This document shows, in pieces, positions 15,805-21,510 of a stretch of DNA of 22,851 bases. The stretch lies in assembly GCA_903953615.1 (NCBI GenBank), contig CAJBKH010000306.1, positions 1-22,851 on the forward strand, written 5' to 3'. The DNA is from an uncultured Bacteroidota bacterium (lineage in GTDB: Bacteria; Bacteroidota; Bacteroidia; NS11-12g; UBA955). A program made the translations under genes and the position numbers. The notes under the pieces are model-generated. The model was not told where the DNA came from, ran no database searches, and saw only the letters and a list, made by a program, of their open reading frames with translations. Every line of letters begins with the position of its first letter. Positions within the stretch are counted from its first letter, which is position 1.

Positions 15805-15856
15805 TACCCTGAACTAGATATGCTTTAGAGTACTAAAATCATATCAATTCAGGGTA
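15805..15856 (-). promoter_or_regulatory. 52-nt extended palindrome upstream of the ECF sigma operon
   Basis: The left arm at 15805-15828 (TACCCTGAACTAGATATG then CTTTAG) pairs with the right arm at 15833-15856 around the loop AGTA. The outer nine bases TACCCTGAA/TTCAGGGTA, the middle GATATG/CATATC and the inner TTTAG/CTAAA are perfect; a one-base offset separates the blocks. It lies 20-71 bp upstream of the sigma start and has no other gene end next to it, so it is more likely an operator or 5'-leader structure than a terminator. Confidence 0.55.
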
Positions 15857-15885
15857 ACTGATAGTATGAAGTATTTTTTCAAAAT

Positions 15886-16008
15886 TCATCTACTATCAAT
15901 AATAAGTGTAACGAATGTATCAAAAGTTTCATTCATTCTGAAAATAATTGCAACGCCTTCATTTCTAACCTCAATATTATCTTTACTATTTGCATAATAT
16001 TTATCCAT
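15886..16008 (-). CDS. Possible 40-residue small protein or gene remnant
   Basis: An ATG at 16008 opens a 40-codon frame beginning MDKYYANSKDNIEVRNEG and ending FVTLIIDSR. Residue composition is protein-like and the frame continues upstream for about 20 further codons (…FLICNKCCLQID) into the adjacent tandem repeat before a stop. It may be the 3' end of a broken gene whose 5' part was overwritten by repeat DNA. No homologue is recognised and coding is not established. Nothing else is seen between the palindrome at 15856 and the repeats at 16041. Confidence 0.2.
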   Translation of the reverse strand: MDKYYANSKDNIEVRNEGVAIIFRMNETFDTFVTLIIDSR

Positions 16009-16040
16009 GTCTATTTGCAAGCAACATTTATTACAAATTA

Positions 16041-16375
16041 AAAAACTGTTGATCCTAATTTTTCATATCATCAGTTCCGAAATCAAATCATAATGCTTTA
16101 CAACGTCCTTCACACAGCTGCTAGTCGCACTTCGACAAGCTCAGTGTGACGTCATGGCCATCGCAACAAGTACTTTCGCAAGCCCCCTTTTTTACAAAGT
16201 AAAAAACTGTTGATTTTGATTTTTCATACCATCATTTCCAAAATAAAATTGTAATCTTTAACAAGTTCCTTACAAAGTTGCCAGTCCCACTTCGTCCGAT
16301 AGCTATCGGACAAGCTCAGTGTGCCGTCATGGCCATCGCAACAAGTACTTTCGCAAGTCCCCTTTTTACAAAGTA
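16041..16375. repeat. Tandem duplication of about 161 bp, second copy carrying a 15-bp palindromic insertion
   Basis: AAAAACTGTTGAT starts copies at 16041 and 16202. Both contain CATCATTTCC-like and CACTTCG…ACAAGCTCAGTGTG blocks and end in CATGGCCATCGCAACAAG TACTTTCGCAAG. The second copy has an extra TCCGATAGCTATCGG between CACTTCG and ACAAGCTC, which with the next base makes the perfect 16-bp palindrome at 16295-16310. The gap 16376-16529 holds no further feature except AT-rich sequence before the next promoter. Confidence 0.8.
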
Positions 16376-16529
16376 AAAAAGCCCTTATATGTTCTTGAAA
16401 AGTACAGTGTCTTCTAAAACATTCAACACTATGCATTACTATTTTTCAACCCCCAAAGCTTTCTAAAAAAAACTTATGCTTCTTATATTGATTTTTTATT
16501 ATTTTAATATGGCATCAATGAAGCTTCGC

Positions 16530-16561
16530 TTTGTGGTTTAATGGTTTTCTTTCTATGTTTG
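16530..16561 (+). promoter_or_regulatory. Bacteroidota promoter for the MmcQ/YjbR gene
   Basis: TTTG (16530-16533), a 20-nt spacer and TATGTTTG (16554-16561) match both consensus boxes exactly. The ATG at 16579 follows after 17 nt. This supports that start rather than an in-frame codon at 16531, which would lie inside the promoter. Confidence 0.65.
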
Positions 16562-16578
16562 TAAGAGTAATCCTCCCC

Positions 16579-16932
16579 ATGGACATCGAACACTACAGAA
16601 ACTACTGCCTCAGCAAACCCGGCACTTCCGAGGACCTCCCCTTCGGTCCCGAAACCCTCGTGATGAAAGTAGGCGGCAAATTATTCGCCCTCTGCAGCAT
16701 CGACAACTTTGTAAGCATCAACCTAAAATGCGACCCCGAGCGCGCTGTATTATTAAGAGAAGAATACGAACAAATAAAACCTGGTTACCACATGAACAAA
16801 ACCCATTGGAACACGGTAACACTTGATGGATTGAAAGAATCATTCCTTAAAGAATTGATCGACCATAGCTATGCGTTGGTGAGAGATAGTTTGCCGAGAA
16901 AAGTGAGAGAAGATTTGGGGTTGGCAGGATAG
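16579..16932 (+). CDS. MmcQ/YjbR family protein
   Basis: The 117-residue protein begins MDIEHYRNYCLSKPGTSEDL, with the family's PG-x-x-EDLPFGPETLVMKVGGKLFAL core. It continues through INLKCDPERAVLLREEY, PGYHMNKTHWNTV and the C-terminal HSYALVRDSLPRKVRE. This is the usual full length for the family, which has a CyaY-like DNA-binding fold (known from family structures); the physiological role is unclear. The start is fixed by a consensus promoter 17 nt upstream. The gene is GC-richer at third positions in its first half than neighbouring genes. A hairpin begins two bases after the stop. Confidence 0.88.
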   Translation: MDIEHYRNYCLSKPGTSEDLPFGPETLVMKVGGKLFALCSIDNFVSINLKCDPERAVLLREEYEQIKPGYHMNKTHWNTVTLDGLKESFLKELIDHSYALVRDSLPRKVREDLGLAG

Positions 16933-16933
16933 T

Positions 16934-16997
16934 ACACCATCATACATGATGGTGTAACAGGTATGGTAGTGTAACACGTATGTTGGTGTGACAGGCG
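16934..16997. repeat. Hairpin plus three 17-bp direct repeats beside the RAYT transposase gene
   Basis: ACACCATCAT, loop AC, ATGATGGTGT is a perfect 10-bp stem at 16934-16955. Its right arm is the start of three tandem 17-bp units at 16947, 16964 and 16981 (TGATGGTGTAACAGGTA, TGGTAGTGTAACACGTA, and a third variant). The array stops 2 bp from the end of the RAYT gene. It could also terminate transcription of the convergent genes. Confidence 0.65.
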
Positions 16998-16999
16998 GT

Positions 17000-17527
17000 T
17001 TATTTAGAATTTTTTTTACCCCAATTTCTGGGATTATCTTGTATATACTTCTTTACATTGGCAAATTCTCGATAATCTCTTATCAATCGGTCGTAAAACC
17101 TTGGTTGCCATTGAAACGCTTCAAAACCATTTTTACCACACCACCGTCTCACTTCGGCCTTGAATTGCTGAACAATAACAGACACGGAACCTGCAACTGG
17201 CCTTGAAAATCGATTGGATCTAAATTCCTTTTGAGTTGTTGCATCTGTTGTGTTTGGTTTTTTAAGGCTTAAAATGAAATGAACATGGTCTGGCATCACC
17301 ATAAATTCATCAATGATGGCATTGCTAAAATGAAGATTCAATTTTTGCAAACAATGATGAGCCCTTAGCCCAATTGGGCTTAACTTCATATGTAACTCAC
17401 TAACTTCCAAACTTTCAATTGATGGAGCTATAATTTGGCCAAAATAATGGGCCCTGTTTTTCGTAATTATTGTTATGAAATAATCCCCTGGAGAAGAATA
17501 GTCAAAATGTTTAAGTCTCGCTGACAT
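17000..17527 (-). CDS. REP-associated tyrosine transposase (RAYT, Y1/IS200-like superfamily)
   Basis: The 175-residue protein has the N-terminal YFITIITKNRAHYFG strand (16-30), the HUH motif in VMPDHVHFIL (77-86), and GSVSVIVQQFKAEVRRW (113-129). The C-terminal WQPRFYDRLIRDYREF and YIQDNP are typical of RAYTs; Y145 or Y152 is the likely nucleophile. RAYTs nick single-stranded DNA at REP palindromes and are usually single-copy and domesticated rather than true insertion sequences. All expected motifs are present and the frame is intact. No IS200 ends or target duplication are seen. It is preceded by a perfect consensus promoter, so it may be expressed. A palindrome with 17-bp repeats abuts its 3' end. 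Confidence 0.92.
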   Translation of the reverse strand: MSARLKHFDYSSPGDYFITIITKNRAHYFGQIIAPSIESLEVSELHMKLSPIGLRAHHCLQKLNLHFSNAIIDEFMVMPDHVHFILSLKKPNTTDATTQKEFRSNRFSRPVAGSVSVIVQQFKAEVRRWCGKNGFEAFQWQPRFYDRLIRDYREFANVKKYIQDNPRNWGKKNSK

Positions 17528-17543
17528 CTTTATTAATCGTTAT

Positions 17544-17575
17544 CAAATTTAAAATCAAGTTACAATTATTACAAA
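17544..17575 (-). promoter_or_regulatory. Bacteroidota promoter for the RAYT gene
   Basis: On the minus strand TTTG (17575-17572), a 20-nt spacer and TAAATTTG (17551-17544) match both consensus boxes. The start codon lies 17 nt downstream, the same geometry as the promoter at 16530-16561. Confidence 0.6.
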
Positions 17576-17641
17576 TTCTCAATTCACTTATTTTTATGCA
17601 ATGTCTTAAACAAAACAGCCCTTTCATTTGTCATTACTTGC

Positions 17642-18109
17642 ATGGCCATCTACCAAATAAAAACCACCCAAAATTTACCCATCTCTTTACAAGCAGCTTG
17701 GGACTTTATATCATCGCCCTATAACCTCGAAACCATTACCCCCGACGATATGGGTTTTGAAATAACCAATGGTGTAAAGCCCGATGATAAAATGTATGCT
17801 GGTCAGATTATTACCTACAACGTAAAACCTTTGGCCGGCATCAAAATGGAATGGGTCACAGAAATTACCCACGTAGAAAACCTAAAATATTTTATCGATG
17901 AGCAGCGCTTCGGCCCTTACAGCCTTTGGCACCACCAGCACCATATCAAAGCCATAGAAGGCGGCATCCAAATGGACGATATCGTACATTACAAAATTCC
18001 TTTCGGACCATTAGGTCAGTTGATGAACACCTTGGTTGTAAAAAACAAATTGAAACAAGTGTTTGATTACAGACATAAGAAGTTGGTTGAGCTCTTTGGT
18101 GAGCTATAG
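17642..18109 (+). CDS. SRPBCC (START/polyketide cyclase-like) superfamily protein
   Basis: The 155-residue soluble protein has the helix-grip layout. It begins MAIYQIKTTQNLPISLQAAWDFISSPYNLE, with the typical 'AWDF-S-P-NL' entry helix. A strand set follows through GQIITYNVKPLAGIKMEWVTEI and FIDEQRFGPYSLWHHQH. It ends in the long C-terminal helix from LMNTLVVKNKLKQVFDYRHKKLVEL. It matches CyC/cell-division-inhibitor-like SRPBCC proteins that bind hydrophobic ligands, but the ligand cannot be inferred. It stands alone between the RAYT gene and repeat DNA. The ATG at 17642 matches the domain start. Confidence 0.85.
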   Translation: MAIYQIKTTQNLPISLQAAWDFISSPYNLETITPDDMGFEITNGVKPDDKMYAGQIITYNVKPLAGIKMEWVTEITHVENLKYFIDEQRFGPYSLWHHQHHIKAIEGGIQMDDIVHYKIPFGPLGQLMNTLVVKNKLKQVFDYRHKKLVELFGEL

Positions 18110-18127
18110 GCTGTCGGCAGCAAGAAG

Positions 18128-18155
18128 TTGGCAGTTTGCAATTGGCAGTTGGCAA
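18128..18155. repeat. TTGGCAG heptanucleotide array
   Basis: Four consecutive 7-bp units lie at 18128, 18135, 18142 and 18149: TTGGCAG, TTTGCAA, TTGGCAG, TTGGCAA. They belong to the same heptamer family as the arrays at 12723 and 18904. The array starts 19 bp after the SRPBCC stop codon. Confidence 0.75.
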
Positions 18156-18260
18156 AAGCGAATGGTGGTTGGGTTATGCTTTGTAGCTTCGTTATAATGT
18201 GGACCGTAGGCAGGAGAAAATTTTTAAATTTTAAAATACAAAAATCATAAAATAAGAAAA

Positions 18261-18280
18261 AACCGACCGATTGGTATGTT
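18261..18280. promoter_or_regulatory. Possible TetR-type operator relic
   Basis: AACCGACCGATTGGTATGTT resembles the ACCGACC/GGTCGGT half-sites of many TetR-family operators, with an imperfect right half. It lies between two gene ends (18109 plus, 18312 minus) with no TetR gene nearby, so it may be chance or a remnant. Confidence 0.2.
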
Positions 18281-18311
18281 TTTTAGAGGGCTTAGATTTA
18301 ACAATCTGGAA

Positions 18312-18842
18312 TCAAATCTTATCTTGTTGCCTTAACATTCTATTCAAATTAAAACCTGTTATAGATATTCTACCTTTTTTTATCTTTACAATTTGAATTA
18401 TACGTAATGCTGTTGTTCCTGAAAATATTACTTCTATTTTAGTACCATTAGCAATTGAATCATGGATAGCCATTTCAATGAAATCATACCTTCTATCTAT
18501 GTTTATCTTTTTTACTATTTGAATACTATCGTGATTCCTAAAAATGTAGCCTGTATCATTACAAAAATAGTACTGTGAACCATAATATTCAATGTTTGAT
18601 TTACCTGAGAACCCCCTGCGTGTACTATCATACCAATCGATAATTACGAATGAATCACAATCTTTTCTATCCGTTAAGATTTGTGCATGCTGCAATTTCC
18701 ATTGCTCCAAAGCCTTTCTGTTTCTTGGCTTATCAGGCTCCTTAAATTGTGCAACCTCATATTTATACAATGTCTCTACAATCTGCCGATCCATAGAACA
18801 AGCTGACATAAAAAGAATCAATATGAGCAACAAATTTTTCAT
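18312..18842 (-). CDS. Hypothetical lipoprotein
   Basis: The 176-residue protein begins MKNLLLILILFMSAC. It is a lipoprotein signal with lipobox Met-Ser-Ala-Cys and the modified Cys at 15, so the protein should be membrane-anchored outside the cytoplasm. The mature part has a basic/glutamine-rich helix region (about 20-60), then DSFVIIDWYDSTRRGFSG and several strands (YYGSQYYFCNDTGYIFR, TKIEVIFSGTTALRIIQIV). I do not recognise a family. The ATG at 18842 is preferred to a TTG one codon upstream. It has low GC and stands between repeat regions, so recent acquisition is possible but not shown. Confidence 0.75.
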   Translation of the reverse strand: MKNLLLILILFMSACSMDRQIVETLYKYEVAQFKEPDKPRNRKALEQWKLQHAQILTDRKDCDSFVIIDWYDSTRRGFSGKSNIEYYGSQYYFCNDTGYIFRNHDSIQIVKKINIDRRYDFIEMAIHDSIANGTKIEVIFSGTTALRIIQIVKIKKGRISITGFNLNRMLRQQDKI

Positions 18843-18876
18843 CAAAGAAAAGCATCAAAAAAGCACAACCACCAAC

Positions 18877-19025
18877 AAAACACAAACCATCAACAGTACC
18901 CGCCTGCTTACTGCTTACGGCTTACTGCCTACGAAAAACATCACAGCAGCACAACCTCTAATCAAACACCAAACCATCGACAGCACCCGCCTGCATACTG
19001 CCGACTGCCTACTGCTTACTGCCTA
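18877..19025. repeat. Duplicated block with period-7 CTGCNNA arrays
   Basis: Two direct copies (18877-18931 and 18962-19025) share an ACCATCRACAG/ACCCGCCTGC segment and each ends in heptamer arrays. Four units run from 18904 (CTGCTTA twice, CGGCTTA, CTGCCTA) and five from 18991 (CTGCATA, CTGCCGA, CTGCCTA, CTGCTTA, CTGCCTA). The last heptamer, 19019-19025, contains the pyrG stop codon. It occupies the space between the lipoprotein gene start and the end of pyrG. Confidence 0.85.
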
Positions 19026-20636
19026 TGGTTTCACGGTCATCGCTTTCTTAATGAACTTCACGAACAAAGGATGTGGATTTTCTACTGTGCTCTTTAATTC
19101 TGGATGGAACTGAACACCGATGAAATATGGATGTGTTGGAATCTCTACAATCTCGGCAAGGCCCGTTTCAGGATTGGTACCTGTAATCATCATACCCGCT
19201 TTTTCGAAAGCTGCGGTGTACTTGTTGTTAAACTCGTAACGGTGACGGTGACGCTCGCTAATCTTGGTTTTGCCATAACAACGCGATACACTGCTACCTT
19301 TGGTTAATACACAATCGTAAGCACCTAAACGCATGGTGCCGCCTTTTTGAGAAATGGTTTTTTGTGATGCCATCATGTCAATCACTGGATGCTTGGTAGC
19401 ATCATTCATTTCGGCACTGTGTGCATCTTTATAACCCAGAACATTGCGTGCAAATTCTATCACACTGCACTGCATGCCCAAGCAAATTCCAAAGAAAGGA
19501 ATATTGTTTTCTCTTACATATTTAATGGCCACTAATTTGCCATCGATCCCGCGGTTACCAAAACCTGGTGCTACTAATACACCATCAAAGTTTCTCAATT
19601 TATCGGCAACGTTTTCGTCGGTTAACAATTCACTGTGAAAATATTTTACATTCACCGCACACTCGTTGGCCGCACCCGCATGGATAAAGGCTTCGTTAAT
19701 CGATTTATACGCATCGGGCAATTCAACATATTTACCTACCAAGGCAATGTTCACCTCGTTTTTAGGATGTTTTACATGTTGTAAAAATTCTTTCCATTGC
19801 ACCAATTCTGGTTCTTGCTTGGCTGCTAATTTTAATTTAGACAAAACAACTTTATCTAATTTCTCTTTTAACATTACCAATGGCACATCGTAAATGGTCT
19901 CCACATCAATCGATTCGATTACAGCGTTTACATTTACGTTACAGAACAAAGCAATCTTTCTTCTAATATCGGTATTCAAATGGTGCTCGGTACGGCACAC
20001 TAAAATATCTGGTTTAACACCGCTCTCTAATAAGAATCTAACTGAGTGCTGGGTTGGTTTTGTTTTTAATTCACCTGCTGCCTTTAAATAGGGCACCAAG
20101 GTTAAATGAATTACAATGGCATTGTCTTCACCCATTTCCCATAACAACTGACGAACAGCTTCTACAAATGGCAATGATTCTATATCACCCACTGTACCAC
20201 CAATCTCAGTTAATACAATATCAAACTTGCCAGAATCACCTAGCAATTTCATTCTTCTTTTGATTTCGTCGGTAATGTGCGGTACTACTTGTACAGTTTT
20301 ACCTAAGTAATCACCTCTTCTCTCGTTTTCAATAACCGTTTGGTAAATTCTACCAGTGGTTACGTTGTTGGCTTGCGAAGTAGGCACGTTCAAAAAACGC
20401 TCGTAGTGACCTAAATCTAAATCCGTTTCGGCACCATCATCGGTTACATAGCATTCGCCATGTTCGTATGGATTAAGTGTTCCTGGATCAACATTGATAT
20501 AAGGATCGAATTTTTGAATGGTTACTCTATAGCCGCGGGCTTGAAGCAACTTTGCCAATGAAGAAGAAATAATTCCCTTACCTAATGAAGATGTAACGCC
20601 ACCGGTTACAAATATATATTTACACTTTTGTTCCAT
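19023..20636 (-). CDS. pyrG: CTP synthase
   Basis: The 537-residue enzyme aminates UTP to CTP using glutamine and ATP. The N-terminal synthase domain (about 1-270) has FVTGGVTSSLGKGI (9-22), KFDPYINVDPGTLNP, DDGAETDLDLGHYERF, and the LTEIGGTVGDIESLPF signature. The C-terminal class I glutamine amidotransferase domain has the nucleophile Cys in FFGICLGMQC and the His/Glu of GVQFHPEL. Length and motifs are normal. It is preceded by kdsB on the same strand with a 112-bp gap that holds a candidate promoter, so it may be transcribed alone or with kdsB. Its stop codon lies in heptamer repeat DNA. Confidence 0.98.
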   Translation of the reverse strand: MEQKCKYIFVTGGVTSSLGKGIISSSLAKLLQARGYRVTIQKFDPYINVDPGTLNPYEHGECYVTDDGAETDLDLGHYERFLNVPTSQANNVTTGRIYQTVIENERRGDYLGKTVQVVPHITDEIKRRMKLLGDSGKFDIVLTEIGGTVGDIESLPFVEAVRQLLWEMGEDNAIVIHLTLVPYLKAAGELKTKPTQHSVRFLLESGVKPDILVCRTEHHLNTDIRRKIALFCNVNVNAVIESIDVETIYDVPLVMLKEKLDKVVLSKLKLAAKQEPELVQWKEFLQHVKHPKNEVNIALVGKYVELPDAYKSINEAFIHAGAANECAVNVKYFHSELLTDENVADKLRNFDGVLVAPGFGNRGIDGKLVAIKYVRENNIPFFGICLGMQCSVIEFARNVLGYKDAHSAEMNDATKHPVIDMMASQKTISQKGGTMRLGAYDCVLTKGSSVSRCYGKTKISERHRHRYEFNNKYTAAFEKAGMMITGTNPETGLAEIVEIPTHPYFIGVQFHPELKSTVENPHPLFVKFIKKAMTVKP

Positions 20637-20730
20637 CTATTTTGAATGATTATTTAGCTGCCGACCCTAATTCCTAAAGTTTGAAAAAACTATAAAATTC
20701 AGCTCACAGATGAACCAACTAATCGGGTAG

Positions 20731-20757
20731 CAAAGGTACGACTTTTAATTAAATCAA
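20731..20757 (-). promoter_or_regulatory. Candidate promoter for pyrG starting in the kdsB 3' end
   Basis: On the minus strand TTG (within the last sense codons of kdsB), a 16-nt spacer and TACCTTTG (20738-20731), a perfect TAnnTTTG, precede pyrG with a leader of about 90 nt. The spacer is slightly short. Confidence 0.45.
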
Positions 20758-21504
20758 CTCAGGATTGCTTTTCAAGAAATTTTCAACAGCTACCAAATCG
20801 GCAGGTGTATCAATGGCTGGACTCACAAAATCGGTTTTTAAAACTTTAATTTTAAAGCCGTTCTCCAACCAACGCAATTGCTCTAAACTTTCGGCCAATT
20901 CTAAACCACTGGCCTTTAAATCCTTTAATTGGGCGATAGCCTCGCGCTTAAACGCATACATGCCCACATGGCGGTAGTAGGCGTAATGGTTCACCCATTC
21001 CGCTAGTTCTATGCCTCTTACATGGGGGATGGCTTGCCTCGAAAAATAGATGGCGGTATCGTCTGCACCACTTATTACTTTCACCATGTTGGCATTGAAT
21101 AAATCATCGCTGCTTTTAATTGCCTTTTTTAAAGTGGCAATATCTACACTTGGATCTTCAAATGCGGCCGCTAAAGCTTCTATTTGCTCGGGCAATATAA
21201 AAGGTTCATCGCCTTGCAAATTAATAAGTACATCAAAATCATACTGCAATACATCGGCCACTTCGAAACAACGGTCGGTGCCGCTAATATGGTGCGCTGA
21301 GGTCATGGTGCACTCTCCAAAAGTTTTTACATGGGCATATATTTTAGCATCATCGGTAGCAACTACCACCTTTGCATCTAGGTTGGCTTTCATGGCTTGT
21401 AAGTATGTGCGTTGCACCAGCGATTTGCCATGAATATCGATTAAGGGTTTACCCTCGAATCGGGTAGAACCATAGCGCGAAGGAATGACGATGAGTACTT
21501 TCAT
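20749..21504 (-). CDS. kdsB: 3-deoxy-manno-octulosonate cytidylyltransferase (CMP-Kdo synthetase)
   Basis: The 251-residue cytoplasmic enzyme activates Kdo with CTP to make CMP-Kdo for the LPS inner core. The N-terminal nucleotide-binding motif IPSRYGSTRFEGKPL (7-21) is present, although the usual Pro of RFPGKPL is Glu here. VVVATDDAKI, SGTDRCFEVA and NLQGDEPFI follow, and YRHVGMYAF is in the C-terminal half. Length is typical. Only 6 bp separate it from the DUF5686 gene upstream, so they probably form an operon. It consumes the product of pyrG, encoded just downstream. Confidence 0.96.
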   Translation of the reverse strand: MKVLIVIPSRYGSTRFEGKPLIDIHGKSLVQRTYLQAMKANLDAKVVVATDDAKIYAHVKTFGECTMTSAHHISGTDRCFEVADVLQYDFDVLINLQGDEPFILPEQIEALAAAFEDPSVDIATLKKAIKSSDDLFNANMVKVISGADDTAIYFSRQAIPHVRGIELAEWVNHYAYYRHVGMYAFKREAIAQLKDLKASGLELAESLEQLRWLENGFKIKVLKTDFVSPAIDTPADLVAVENFLKSNPELI

Positions 21505-21510
21505 GTGTAT

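Noticed and set aside
16224..16436. 70-codon minus-strand frame in the tandem repeat block
   Set aside because: It lies within duplicated repeat DNA, is Cys-rich without a recognisable fold, and includes the palindromic insertion. The reading frame is most likely incidental.
17000..17527. Complete IS200/IS605 insertion sequence
   Set aside because: The protein has RAYT features, and no IS200-type ends, tnpB or target-site pattern were found around it.
18592..19113. 173-codon plus-strand frame across the lipoprotein start, heptamer arrays and pyrG end
   Set aside because: It reads through two genes on the opposite strand and a repeat block; its Thr/Leu-rich translation comes from the repeats.
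21050..21433. 127-codon plus-strand frame antisense to kdsB
   Set aside because: It is a shadow of the kdsB coding sequence; the Ser/Ala-rich translation has no domain.
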